Of a DNA stretch of 64,000 nucleotides, positions 28,255 through 36,093 are shown piece after piece. The notes under the pieces were generated by a model. That model worked only from the letters and a program-made list of their open reading frames with translations, did no database searches and had not been told where the DNA came from. A program made the position numbers and the translations under genes. The number at the start of each line of letters is the position of its first letter. The stretch's first letter is position 1. This DNA comes from Deltaproteobacteria bacterium (GTDB lineage: Bacteria > Myxococcota_A > UBA9160 > UBA4427), in assembly GCA_029261835.1 (NCBI GenBank), contig JAJDAO010000016.1:1-64000 (forward strand). Direction: 5' to 3'.

Positions 28255-29328
28255 ATGGCGACCATACTGATCGTCGAAGACGAGGACTCACTGCGGGAGA
28301 CCCTCGTACGCTTCCTCAAACGAGAGGGCTACGACGTGCTGTCAGCCTGCGACGGCCGCCAGGCTTTCGACGAGGCGATCTCGGCCTGCCCCGAGGTGCT
28401 GATCGCCGACTGGATGCTCAGGAATCACGTGCATGGCCTTCATGTCTCGGAGGCGTTCAAGGCGGTCAACCCCGAGCTGCACACGATTCTCATAACCGGC
28501 TTTCCATCCGAGGATCTGCTCGCGGAGTCCGACCGGTGCGGTGTGTTGCAGCTCCTGGAGAAGCCCTTTGATCTGCAGGATCTGCAGGATGCCGTCGCGC
28601 GAGCCCTGCAGGCCCGTGTCCCCAGCAAGGGGCGCAGCCGCCCAGTCGCGGTGCTGGATTGCGACGCCAAGGGCTTCATACGCTTCGCGAGTCCGCGCGC
28701 GCGAGAGATCTTCGCGCGCCTGAACGGCGAGAGCACGATTCGGCACCTGCAAGACGCTCTGGGATCCGAGATCGTTGAGGAGCTGGGGCAGAGCGATTCA
28801 GAGTGGATCTCCTCGACACCTTTCGGCTCACCCAACGAGAAGTGGCTTGTTCGGGGCCGTCGTCGAGAGAGGGATGGTGGCTGGTTGGTCGTGATCTGTC
28901 CCGAGGATGAGCAGGCGCGGACCGCGGACCCACGCGTGCGAATCCTGCTCGATAATCGCAGCCGCTCTTCACCGATCCTGCCGGACCACGGCCCGGTCGT
29001 CGTGATCGAGCGCGATGGGGCCGTTCGCCGGCTGCTGGTGTCTCAGATCGAGCGCATCGGCGCGCTCTGTTATCCGACCGACGATCTAGAGGCCGCCATC
29101 AAGCTGCTGGCCGCTGAGCCACGCGTGCGGACCGTCCTGATCGACTTCGTGTTGGCGGGCGGCGACATGCCGCAGTGGGTCGAAGCGATCAATACGGCTC
29201 GGCCGGATGCCTGCGTGATCGGTATCGGTGGTGCCGGGAGCGAAGAGGATCTGCTGGCCCAGGGCGTGGCGCGTGTGCTTCGCAAGCCGTGGCGCATCAT
29301 GGACCTGCTGGACGTGATGGCTTGCTAG
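28255..29328 (+). CDS. REC-PAS-REC response regulator without DNA-binding output
   Basis: A 357-residue protein. Residues 1-115 are a receiver domain (TILIVEDEDSLRETLVRFLK) with the phospho-acceptor Asp in EVLIADWML and the conserved Lys in LEKPFD. Residues about 125-235 read like a PAS domain (VLDCDAKGFIRFASPRAREI). Residues 245-357 resemble a second receiver (VVVIERDGAVRRLLVSQIER to VLRKPWRIMDLL) with weakened acidic residues. There is no DNA-binding domain, so it probably acts by protein contacts. The ATG follows GGGAG. No histidine kinase is adjacent. It is divergent from hemH. Confidence 0.82.
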   Translation: MATILIVEDEDSLRETLVRFLKREGYDVLSACDGRQAFDEAISACPEVLIADWMLRNHVHGLHVSEAFKAVNPELHTILITGFPSEDLLAESDRCGVLQLLEKPFDLQDLQDAVARALQARVPSKGRSRPVAVLDCDAKGFIRFASPRAREIFARLNGESTIRHLQDALGSEIVEELGQSDSEWISSTPFGSPNEKWLVRGRRRERDGGWLVVICPEDEQARTADPRVRILLDNRSRSSPILPDHGPVVVIERDGAVRRLLVSQIERIGALCYPTDDLEAAIKLLAAEPRVRTVLIDFVLAGGDMPQWVEAINTARPDACVIGIGGAGSEEDLLAQGVARVLRKPWRIMDLLDVMAC

Positions 29329-29348
29329 CAGGGTTCTTCAGCACGCTG

Positions 29349-29383
29349 CTAGCTCTGATCCGGCATTCGGATCAAGGCCCTAC
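29349..29383. repeat. REP-like hairpin repeat, copy 1
   Basis: A 35-base element containing the hairpin TGATCCG-GCATT-CGGATCA (29356-29374). It matches, in inverted orientation, the element at 31858-31892 at 33 of 35 positions. It lies in the gap between the convergent REC-PAS-REC and phosphatidylcholine synthase genes, where it could act as a bidirectional terminator. Confidence 0.7.
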
Positions 29384-29415
29384 GCCATGCCAAAGGCGCC
29401 CACGCTGGCCGTAAT

Positions 29416-30165
29416 TCACGACGGCTTCTGCCACCATCTGCCGAGCCAGAACGAGAGTGCGACGTAGAAGGCCGGGTAAAGCAGTGTGCCTGCCACAACG
29501 TGATAGCGTGCCGCGAGATCCGGCCAGAGAACGCAACCGCCGAGCAGAATGGCCCAGGCCAGCCCGAGATAGCTGACGAAGTAGCGCAACGGCAGGTTCG
29601 CCAGCTTGCTGGGGTACACATATCTATATGGCACGAAGACGGCCATGCTGAGCCCGACGACCCAGAGAGTGCCGGCGAGTGGGGAGAAGTCCAGCAGCCA
29701 AAGATAGAACGCGAGCACGTTCCAGTACGACGGGAAGCCGAGAAAGAAGTCGTCCTCTGTCTTCGCATCCTGCCGCGCGAAGCCGCAGGCGCTGGCGAGG
29801 ATCGGCAGCGCGACCCAGCCGGCTGCGAGTACGCTGCCCGCTTGAACCATGAAGACGGCCGGCACGATGACATAGTTGAGGTAGTCGATGATATCGTCCA
29901 TGCGGCGTCCATCGATTTGCGGAAGATGCCGCCTGACACCGACTGCGCGAGCGAGCGTCCCGTCGATCGAGTCGACCGACAGGCTGAGCAGCATGAGGAT
30001 GACGGCGCGGCCCAGTTCGTCCGCTGCGATTGCGAGCAGTGCCAGCGCCCCCAGCACCGCACCACTCGCCGTGAACGCGTGCACGCTCCAGGACAACGCG
30101 CGGCCCACGGGCGTCGAGCCTTCGGCCTGTGGATTGTCGAGTCTGTCAGCGCTGACCGTCGTCAC
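29416..30165 (-). CDS. pcs: Phosphatidylcholine synthase (CDP-alcohol phosphatidyltransferase family)
   Basis: A 249-residue integral membrane protein with about seven membrane segments. The CDP-alcohol phosphotransferase region reads DSIDGTLARAVGVRRHLPQI then DGRRMDDIIDYLNYVIVP. The spacing and the IDY.NYV.VPA block match bacterial phosphatidylcholine synthases rather than PgsA or PssA. The enzyme condenses CDP-diacylglycerol with choline to give phosphatidylcholine directly. No choline uptake gene is seen nearby. The REP-like repeat lies just past its 3' end. Confidence 0.8.
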   Translation of the reverse strand: MTTVSADRLDNPQAEGSTPVGRALSWSVHAFTASGAVLGALALLAIAADELGRAVILMLLSLSVDSIDGTLARAVGVRRHLPQIDGRRMDDIIDYLNYVIVPAVFMVQAGSVLAAGWVALPILASACGFARQDAKTEDDFFLGFPSYWNVLAFYLWLLDFSPLAGTLWVVGLSMAVFVPYRYVYPSKLANLPLRYFVSYLGLAWAILLGGCVLWPDLAARYHVVAGTLLYPAFYVALSFWLGRWWQKPS

Positions 30166-30261
30166 TGGCTGCTGACCTCTCCGGCGAAATAGGCGTTCGT
30201 CCTCTTGGCCAGACCTACGATACCAGAGTCGCTATAGTCCGGGGCACTCGTACTCCCCGCG

Positions 30262-30834
30262 ATGTCGGGCGTGAGCTGGGCGCCCCGACCGAGGACGGCC
30301 TTGGAAGCTTCGAGAAGTCCCCAGGTGCTGGAGCTGCTGCGAGAGGGGGGGGACGCCTTTCAAACCACGCGGCTGGAAGCCGTCTTGGGTTGGGCGCGCA
30401 GCTACTCGATGTTTCTCTACCCCTTTGTGACTGCGTGCTGTGGCATGGAGTTCATGTCTCTGGCGGGACCACGCTACGACCTCGATCGCTTCGGCTGTGC
30501 CTTGCCAAGGTTCTCGCCTCGGCAGTCCGATCTGTTGATGGTGGTCGGCACCATCACGCAACGCCAGGCGCCGATTCTGAAGAGGGTCTACGACCAGATG
30601 GCCGAGCCCAAGTGGGTGATGGCCTTCGGAAGCTGCACCTGCTCGGGTGGTCCTTACGACAACTACGCCACGGTCCAGGGGATTGACCACATCGTGGCGG
30701 TGGATGTCTACGTTCCGGGCTGCCCGCCGCGGCCGGAGGCGGTGCTCGACGGTCTATTGAAGCTTCAGGCCCGAGTTCGAGCCGAGAAGGTCGCGTCTGA
30801 CGGACGCCATCGCGAGAACGGGACTTCCGGTTGA
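30262..30834 (+). CDS. nuoB: NADH-quinone oxidoreductase subunit B
   Basis: A 190-residue complex I subunit holding cluster N2. The ligand cysteines are in the tandem CC of FVTACCGMEFMS, in GSCTCSGGPYDNY and in YVPGCPPRPEAVLDGLL. The ALPRFSPRQSDLLMVVGTI segment is typical. It lies in the membrane-proximal arm where electrons pass to quinone. nuoA is not upstream; a divergent pcs gene is. lipB follows 101 bases later, then nuoI, nuoC and nuoD. The start codon (ATG 30262) has no strong ribosome site, and a slightly later start is possible. Confidence 0.94.
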   Translation: MSGVSWAPRPRTALEASRSPQVLELLREGGDAFQTTRLEAVLGWARSYSMFLYPFVTACCGMEFMSLAGPRYDLDRFGCALPRFSPRQSDLLMVVGTITQRQAPILKRVYDQMAEPKWVMAFGSCTCSGGPYDNYATVQGIDHIVAVDVYVPGCPPRPEAVLDGLLKLQARVRAEKVASDGRHRENGTSG

Positions 30835-30935
30835 AGCGTGTGAAGTGGCGGGTCGTTCCGGTGCGGGCATGAGTGAAGCGGAATTCGCGGACGCGCGCGC
30901 GGGAGCACGACGCACGGCGCCGGAGAAGATGAGCG

Positions 30936-31634
30936 GTGGGCGAGAGCGCTCGCAGACTTGAGATCGAGTGGCTCGGCCGCCTGCCCTACGCCGAGGCGCT
31001 CGAGCTGCAGGCCGAAGCGGTAGAAGCCCGCCGCCGAGTCGGCGCGGCGGACCGCCTGCTGTTGCTCGAGCACCCGTCGGTGGTGACGCTCGGTCGGGGC
31101 GCCCGCGAGGAGAACCTGCTCGTTGGACGCGAGAGGCTGGCGGCCAGGGGCGTAGCCGTCCACGACATCAGGCGCGGCGGAGATGTCACCTATCACGCCC
31201 CGGGCCAGCTCGTGGGCTACCTCATCATGAATCTGCAGGCTCGCGGCGAGCCCGACGTCCACGGCTACGTGAGATCGCTCGAGAGCGGACTGATCGCGGC
31301 CCTGGCGGAACTCGGGATTCCGTGCAGGCGCATTGACGGCAGGGTAGGTGTCTTCGTCGACCGAGAGGCGCAGGCCCGGCAACGGGCAGAGCCCGCCGCC
31401 GGGCCCGAACGCAAGATTGCCTCCATCGGGGTCGGAATCCAGCGCTGGATCACCTCTCACGGCTTCGCGCTCAACGTGACGGTCGATCTGGCTGGCTTTG
31501 CGGCAATCGTGCCCTGCGGGCTCGACGATATCGAGATGACTTCGGTTGCCCGCGAGCTGGGGGAGGCTGTGCCCGGCCTCGATACTCGCGCGCGGGAGGC
31601 CGTGACGCGGGCCTTCCAGCGCGAGTTCGAGTAG
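30936..31634 (+). CDS. lipB: Octanoyl-[acyl carrier protein]:protein octanoyltransferase
   Basis: A 232-residue acyltransferase that loads octanoate from ACP onto lipoyl domains, the step before LipA. It shows the family blocks LLLLEHPSVVTLGRGA and RRGGDVTYHAPGQLVGYLIM, the catalytic Lys in KIASIGVGIQRW and the catalytic Cys in IVPCGLDDIEM. The start is GTG at 30936 after GGAGAAGATGAGCG. An Ala/Glu-rich insertion of about 15 residues precedes the catalytic Lys. Its place between nuoB and nuoI is unusual; lipA sits with lpdA 16 kb away. Confidence 0.93.
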   Translation: MGESARRLEIEWLGRLPYAEALELQAEAVEARRRVGAADRLLLLEHPSVVTLGRGAREENLLVGRERLAARGVAVHDIRRGGDVTYHAPGQLVGYLIMNLQARGEPDVHGYVRSLESGLIAALAELGIPCRRIDGRVGVFVDREAQARQRAEPAAGPERKIASIGVGIQRWITSHGFALNVTVDLAGFAAIVPCGLDDIEMTSVARELGEAVPGLDTRAREAVTRAFQREFE

Positions 31635-31712
31635 CGAGGCGAGAGCTGTCGGGCGAGGTTCTTCCGCAGCCTGCTCGCCCCGATTGGGCGTAGTCAGGCA
31701 GCGCGCACGTTC

Positions 31713-31737
31713 CCCTATGGGCGGCCTTGGCATAGGG
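31713..31737. repeat. Hairpin in the lipB-nuoI gap
   Basis: CCCTATG and CATAGGG are perfect 7-bp inverted arms around an 11-base loop. The 31635-31904 gap between lipB and nuoI holds no gene, only this hairpin and the REP-like copy at 31858-31892. Part of the loop sequence (GGGCGGCCTTGGCAT) resembles DNA flanking the first REP-like copy, so this may be a detached piece of a larger repeat. Confidence 0.45.
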
Positions 31738-31857
31738 CTGCTCGATTCGAGGCGATTCGCGGGGCCCTGCGAAGAAATCACTCGAGTAGACATACGCATG
31801 CGAAAGCGGAGCAGGGGAACGCGTTGTGAGACGTGCGAAATCGCCGCGCCATTCGGG

Positions 31858-31892
31858 GTAGGGCCCTGATCCGAATGCCGGATCAGGGCTAG
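31858..31892. repeat. REP-like hairpin repeat, copy 2
   Basis: A 35-base element centred on the perfect 10-bp hairpin CCCTGATCCG-AATGC-CGGATCAGGG (31864-31888). It is the inverted counterpart of 29349-29383 with two mismatches. It ends 12 bases before the nuoI start, so in RNA it could affect nuoI translation or separate nuoI expression from lipB. Confidence 0.7.
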
Positions 31893-31904
31893 TATTGCGC
31901 GGCG

Positions 31905-32483
31905 ATGCCGGGGGGCGTGATCGTCGTTGAACGCAGAGAGGGGCTCGGCCTTGCCGAGCGGCTCTATCTGCCCATGCTCGCGCGGGGGCTCTGGGTCTCC
32001 GCGCGTCACTTCTTCCGCAATCTGCGCGGCTTCGTCACCGGAAAGAACCGCCGCGATTTTGTCGTGCAGTACCCAGAGGAGCGGGTCGACTACGCGGACG
32101 CCTTTCGCGGCGTGCCCGTGCTGGTCGAGCGCGAGGAGGGCGGGCCGCGTTGTGTCGCCTGCGGCCTCTGCGAGCTGGCCTGCCCGACATGCTGCATCCG
32201 CATCGAAGCGGGCGAGCTCCCCGACGCGAGTGGTGAGCGCCACCCCGTGCGTTTCGATCTCGATCTGGCCCGCTGTATGTTCTGCGGCTTGTGTGAAGAA
32301 GTGTGCCCCGTCGAGGCCATCGTCATGAGTCGCTCGGTGGAGATGGCTGCCTTCGATCGAGCCTCACTGCTCTTCGACAAGCGAGCTCTGCTGGTTCCCG
32401 CCGCACTCGTGAAGCGTAGGCTCGACTTTCTGAGTAAGGGCTATGAGCGGCCGCGAGACGCGGACGGCGAGAGGGCTGGCTGA
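31905..32483 (+). CDS. nuoI: NADH-quinone oxidoreductase subunit I
   Basis: A 192-residue 8Fe ferredoxin-like complex I subunit carrying clusters N6a and N6b. The two binding motifs are CVACGLCELACP and CMFCGLCEEVCP. The N-terminal amphipathic stretch (LYLPMLARGLWVSARHFFRN) and QYPEERVDYADAFRG are standard. The stop overlaps the nuoC start (TGATG), so nuoI, nuoC and nuoD are translationally coupled. A hairpin repeat lies immediately upstream. Confidence 0.94.
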   Translation: MPGGVIVVERREGLGLAERLYLPMLARGLWVSARHFFRNLRGFVTGKNRRDFVVQYPEERVDYADAFRGVPVLVEREEGGPRCVACGLCELACPTCCIRIEAGELPDASGERHPVRFDLDLARCMFCGLCEEVCPVEAIVMSRSVEMAAFDRASLLFDKRALLVPAALVKRRLDFLSKGYERPRDADGERAG

Positions 32484-32983
32484 TGTCCGAGCTCGAAGCG
32501 AACTCCCCCGTGCTGCGGCGCCTGATCGAGCTCTGTCCGAACGCAGTGGAGCGCACCGATGAGCGTCGGGGAGAGGACAGCGCGCGGGTGAGGGCCCGAC
32601 AGCTCGAGTCGGCCATGCGCGCGCTCCGCGATGACGAAGCACTCGATTTCAAGATGCTGATCGATCTGACGGCAGTGGACTGGCTCGACCGCGAGCCGCG
32701 CTTCGACGTCGTCTACCAGCTCTATTCCCCGGAGAAGAAGCAGCGCATTCGCATCTCGGTCGGTGTTTCCGAATCGGCCTGCGAGCTCGACTCGCTGGTT
32801 TCAGTGTGGCCGGCTGCCAACTGGCTCGAGCGAGAGGTCTGGGATCTCTACGGCATCAGATTCGAGCACCACCCCGACCTGCGCCGCATCCTGCTCTACG
32901 AGGAGTTCGAGGGGCATCCGCTCAGGAAAGACTACCCGAAGCGTCGACGACAGCCTCTGATCGACGGAGCCGGCGGCGACTGA
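32483..32983 (+). CDS. nuoC: NADH-quinone oxidoreductase subunit C
   Basis: A 166-residue peripheral-arm subunit of complex I. The C-terminal signature NWLEREVWDLYGIRFEHHPD then LRRILLYEEFEGHPLRKDYP is diagnostic of the 30-kDa subunit. An N-terminal region of about 50 residues is less conserved. NuoC is separate here, not fused to NuoD as in enterobacteria. Its stop overlaps the nuoD ATG. Confidence 0.94.
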   Translation: MSELEANSPVLRRLIELCPNAVERTDERRGEDSARVRARQLESAMRALRDDEALDFKMLIDLTAVDWLDREPRFDVVYQLYSPEKKQRIRISVGVSESACELDSLVSVWPAANWLEREVWDLYGIRFEHHPDLRRILLYEEFEGHPLRKDYPKRRRQPLIDGAGGD

Positions 32984-34239
32984 TGGCGCACTCCCCCCCG
33001 ACACGTTCGCGCTCTGGCCGCAGGCGTGGCTCGCTGGGTGTCGAAGACCTGGAGCGCGATCTCCATACCAGCCACCGGGTCTTGAATATGGGTCCGTCTC
33101 ATCCCGCGACCCACGGCACAGTCAAGTTCCTGATCGAGCTCGACGGTGAGGAGATAGTCGACCTCGACGCGCAGATCGGCTACCTGCACCGCGGCTTCGA
33201 GAAGGAGTGCGAGAGCCGCAGCTGGTACCACGTGATTCCCTACACGGATCGTCTCAACTACAGCTCTGCGATTCTCTGCAATCTGGCCTTCTGCCTGGCG
33301 GTGGAGAAGCTGATCGAAGTGGAGACGCCGATTCGCTGCCAGTGGCTGCGCGTCTTGTCTGGCGAGATCTCGCGGGTAGCGGACCACCTGACCCGCGTCG
33401 GCGCCTTGTGCCTGGAGCTGCAGGCCATGACGCCGTTCCTCTACGCCGTCGAGGCGAGGGAGGTCGCTTGGGATCTGCTGGAGATGCTCTGCGGAGCGCG
33501 CGTGACCAGTCACTACATCCGCATCGGTGGTATCAAGCACGACATGCCGCAGGACTTTCCGAACCGTTGTCGCCCGTCGCTGGTGAAGATCCGTGAGCTG
33601 CTGGCCGACTACGAGGCCATGATGACCCGCAACCGCATCTTCGTGGACAGGCTGCGTGACACGGGTGTGCTGTCGAAGCAGGACTGCATCGACTACGCCG
33701 TGACGGGGCCGCTCTTGCGCGCCGCTGGTGTGGCGATGGATCTACGCAAGGATGATCCCTATCTCACGTACGACCAGATCGACTTCGACGTTCCGATCGG
33801 GCAGACCGGTGACAACTACGACCGCTATCTGGTCTGCATCGAGGAGATCCGGCAGAGCATGCGCATCGTGGAGCAATGCCTCTGCCAGCTCGAAGACCTC
33901 GAGCCCGGGCCGGTAGACGTTTCGGATCCTCACGTGCGGCTGCCGGCCAAGGCCCGCGTATTTGGCCACATGGAAGAGATGATCCAGCAGTTCAAGTCGG
34001 TTGCCGACGGTCCCAGCGTGCCCGCCGGCGAGGCCTATCAGGCCGTCGAGTCCGCCAACGGCGAGCTCGGCTTCTACATCGTGTCCGACGGCACGAGCAG
34101 CCCGGTGAAGGTGCGCTGCCGCGCACCGAGCTTCTTCAATATGCAGCCGCTGCCGCGCATGCTGAAGGGGGCACTGCTGGCTGATCTCATCCCGACGTTC
34201 GACCTCGTCAACATGATCGGGGGGGAATGCGACCGATGA
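32983..34239 (+). CDS. nuoD: NADH-quinone oxidoreductase subunit D
   Basis: A 418-residue 49-kDa subunit that helps form the quinone pocket with NuoB. Landmarks are MGPSHPATHGTVKFLIELDG, the YLHRGFEKECESRSW block, DLRKDDPYLTYDQIDFDVPI and FFNMQPLPRMLKGALLADLI. The C-terminus ends VNMIGGECDR, close to the usual DPVMGEVDR ending. The ATG at 32983 overlaps the nuoC stop, making it the last gene of the nuo block. No nuoE, F, G, H or J-N genes follow; a tRNA gene and genomic island begin 150 bases on. Confidence 0.94.
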   Translation: MAHSPPTRSRSGRRRGSLGVEDLERDLHTSHRVLNMGPSHPATHGTVKFLIELDGEEIVDLDAQIGYLHRGFEKECESRSWYHVIPYTDRLNYSSAILCNLAFCLAVEKLIEVETPIRCQWLRVLSGEISRVADHLTRVGALCLELQAMTPFLYAVEAREVAWDLLEMLCGARVTSHYIRIGGIKHDMPQDFPNRCRPSLVKIRELLADYEAMMTRNRIFVDRLRDTGVLSKQDCIDYAVTGPLLRAAGVAMDLRKDDPYLTYDQIDFDVPIGQTGDNYDRYLVCIEEIRQSMRIVEQCLCQLEDLEPGPVDVSDPHVRLPAKARVFGHMEEMIQQFKSVADGPSVPAGEAYQAVESANGELGFYIVSDGTSSPVKVRCRAPSFFNMQPLPRMLKGALLADLIPTFDLVNMIGGECDR

Positions 34240-34298
34240 GCGCGGTCCGTCCGTTGCGCGGCTCTGTCACCGCGGCTCGCCGGCTGCTGGGCAAGAGA

Positions 34299-34327
34299 TT
34301 GACGAGCCGCCCCGGGCGCGGTAACTC
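34299..34327 (+). promoter_or_regulatory. Candidate tRNA-Cys promoter
   Basis: TTGACG (34299-34304) and TAACTC (34322-34327) are 17 bases apart, 65 bases upstream of the mature tRNA. The -35 is near consensus; the -10 is weak. No other promoter-like pair is evident in the 150 bases after nuoD. Confidence 0.35.
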
Positions 34328-34392
34328 CTCGATTCTCCTCGCTGCGAGGCATCAGCCCGCAGCGGAGCCCGCTCTGCTCGGGAGTGAGATCC

Positions 34393-34466
34393 GGCGGCGT
34401 AGCCAAGTGGTAAGGCGCGGGCCTGCAAAGCCCTGATCACCGGTTCGAATCCGGTCGCCGCCTCCA
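34393..34466 (+). tRNA. tRNA-Cys (anticodon GCA)
   Basis: A 74-base cloverleaf. The acceptor arms GGCGGCG and CGCCGCC pair fully. The D-loop contains AAGTGGTAAGG, the anticodon stem GGGCC...GCCC encloses the loop CTGCAAA with anticodon GCA, and the T arm is CCGGTTCGAATCCGG. The discriminator is T, as expected for cysteine tRNA, and CCA is encoded. The last 28 bases also form part of the left island repeat, so integration restores a full gene. Confidence 0.95.
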
Positions 34467-34469
34467 TAA
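34439..34469. repeat. attL: 31-bp direct repeat at the tRNA-Cys 3' end
   Basis: The sequence from ACCGGTTCGAATCCGGTCGC to TCCATAA is repeated exactly at 60711-60741. It spans the T arm, acceptor 3' strand, CCA and three further bases. Sequences diverge immediately on both sides (next base C here, G in the right copy). Confidence 0.92.
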
Positions 34470-34479
34470 CATATTGATT

Positions 34480-35718
34480 TTACTCATCTGTTTCGACCCG
34501 ATTTCGCGTTGTGGGCGATTGGTGGGCGATTTTCGGGCGGAGCACATCGACCAAGCCGACGGTTGAGAGCTTCGCGTAGCGCTTCGTCGTCACGCTCGCG
34601 GAGTGCCCCATGAAGGCGCCAGTACGGTCAAGCGGCACCTTCCGGTTAACGGCGTGCGTACCGAACGCATGGCGGAGTCCCTCGTTCTCTTGGAAGCTCG
34701 CACCGACCTCCGTGCACGCCCGACGCCAGACGCGTCGGCTTGCTGCTCGAGACCACCGGCCGGTGTCGTCTTCTGCTCGAGGGTTCGGGAAGAGCGGTGA
34801 CGCACCGAACGTCGTCTCCGGGTCAACGTGCTCGTGGATCCACTCTGCCACAAGCTCGTCAGCCGGCAGCACACGGAGACGACCGCCCTTGCCCAACACC
34901 GAAAGCGTGTCGGCTTCGAAGTCGTAGTCGCCAACGTTCGCTCTCCACGCCTCAGACGGGCGCAGGCCCATGAATCCGCGGGCTAGGAACGAACCCCGCA
35001 GCTCCCAGGGAATCGCCTCCAGGATCCGCTCAAGGACCGCAGGTGTCGGAATCTTTGGCTGGTGCTCAGGTACATGGGTGACCGGCAGGGGAGGGGCTGC
35101 AGGCAGATCCTGGCGTCTGGCAAGCCACCGCAAGCAGGTGCCCACGTCCTTCACCACGTTGTCGACAGTTTTCGGAGCGAGCTGCGGGAAAGTGTCGAAG
35201 AGCCAGTCACGCCAGTCCTCGAGCACGCCCGCGCTGATCGAGTAGATCGGGACCGAGAGTAGAGGCTGAAGGTGGCCGCGCCTCTTGTGGCTTTCGAACT
35301 CCTGCACGCGCTGGCTTGAGAGCTGACGCTGGTGCTTCCCATCTCCCCCGCGTTGCCCTTGACGCTTCTTCGATTCAACGAAGCGATCCCAATGCGTCTC
35401 GAAGAGCATCTCGACGGAGCCGGCGCCCAGGTACGGTGCGATCGCCTGGAGCTTGGTCTTGCCATTGCGGATGTCGGCACGGACCGACTGGAGCACCTCC
35501 TCGGCTGTTCCTATCGAGCGGATGGTGAGGGTTCCGCCTCCCATCACGGGCACCCGGCGAAGGCGGTAGCGCCTTCCGTCGATGTAGCACTCGACGTAAT
35601 GGAGCGGCCCCCGTGTTCGGGGTTCGGTCACGACCCTGCCGAAGTCTCTGGCCATCTCCCAACGGCTACCATAGGCGTTGGGGTTGGCGCTAGTCGTGGT
35701 GAGGACCGGGGCCGTCAT
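34480..35718 (-). CDS. int: Tyrosine-type site-specific integrase of the tRNA-Cys island
   Basis: A 412-residue integrase. An N-terminal arm-binding region (about 1-120) is followed by a SAM-like core domain and a catalytic domain with GFMGLRPSEAWRANVGD (first Arg), NEGLRHAFGTHAVNR (second Arg box) and FMGHSASVTTKRYAKLS (His and nucleophilic Tyr). The His of the usual HxLR box reads Glu, as in some other recombinases. The ATG at 35718 sits 2 bases past the zinc-ribbon stop, so the two are coupled. It ends 11 bases from attL, the usual arrangement, and should catalyse integration at tRNA-Cys. Confidence 0.92.
   Translation of the reverse strand: MTAPVLTTTSANPNAYGSRWEMARDFGRVVTEPRTRGPLHYVECYIDGRRYRLRRVPVMGGGTLTIRSIGTAEEVLQSVRADIRNGKTKLQAIAPYLGAGSVEMLFETHWDRFVESKKRQGQRGGDGKHQRQLSSQRVQEFESHKRRGHLQPLLSVPIYSISAGVLEDWRDWLFDTFPQLAPKTVDNVVKDVGTCLRWLARRQDLPAAPPLPVTHVPEHQPKIPTPAVLERILEAIPWELRGSFLARGFMGLRPSEAWRANVGDYDFEADTLSVLGKGGRLRVLPADELVAEWIHEHVDPETTFGASPLFPNPRAEDDTGRWSRAASRRVWRRACTEVGASFQENEGLRHAFGTHAVNRKVPLDRTGAFMGHSASVTTKRYAKLSTVGLVDVLRPKIAHQSPTTRNRVETDE
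34511..34531 (+). promoter_or_regulatory. Candidate integrase arm-type sites, left end
   Basis: GTGGGCGATT occurs twice, starting at 34511 and 34522, exactly 11 bases (one helical turn) apart, 42 bases inside attL. The same pair with the same spacing is found inside attR at 60631-60651. The DNA also encodes the integrase C-terminus (PKIAHQSP), so coding need may contribute. Confidence 0.45.
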
Positions 35719-35720
35719 GG

Positions 35721-35918
35721 CTACTGGAGAGCCCTCCGCCGCGCCTCGAGCCTTCGCTGCACGGCAGCGAGCAACGCCGCGCCCGGCACCACAGAGCCGC
35801 ACAGGCGGCACCGGAAGCGGTCGGCGACCACCTGGCGGAGCTCGCGCTCACCGCAGACGGGACAAGCAACCGGCCGCTGGGGTGAGAGGTTCTCTTGAAG
35901 ACCCACTTCGTTCTTCAA
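35721..35918 (-). CDS. Small zinc-ribbon protein upstream of the integrase
   Basis: A protein of about 65 residues with two CxxC knuckles, CPVCGERELRQVVADRFRCR then LCGSVVPG, that should bind one zinc. The tail (AVQRRLEARRRALQ) is basic and helical. The start is uncertain: TTG at 35918 or GTG at 35906, both without a strong ribosome site. The stop lies 2 bases before the integrase ATG. Such small zinc ribbons often modulate DNA-binding partners, so a recombination accessory role is possible but unproven. Confidence 0.6.
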   Translation of the reverse strand: MKNEVGLQENLSPQRPVACPVCGERELRQVVADRFRCRLCGSVVPGAALLAAVQRRLEARRRALQ

Positions 35919-35935
35919 CTGGCTGGGTGGCCGGC

Positions 35936-36093
35936 GCAGCACGTGGGGGGACTGCAGCCTTGGCGCAGTCCCTACGTGCTGCTGGCAACTACCTGCTGGT
36001 CTCTTTATATGGCAGCCCCAGCAACCCAGCAGGTGTGTTCTAACCACACACTGAATAGTTTCAATCCAGCAACCCCAGCAGGTCCAGCAGGTC
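35936..36093. repeat. Long hairpin plus CCAGCAACCC repeats: candidate origin or control region
   Basis: Positions 35936-35982 form a long hairpin: arms GCAGCACGT...GGGACTGC and GCAGTCCC...ACGTGCTGC pair with a small bulge around a 9-base loop. Between 36013 and 36093, CCAGCAACCCAGCAGGT and CCAGCAACCCCAGCAGGT occur as direct repeats flanking an A/T-richer stretch. A TTGAAAC on the minus strand may be a -35 box for the zinc-ribbon/integrase pair. The region lies between the primase-helicase and integrase genes, where an element's origin could sit. Confidence 0.45.
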
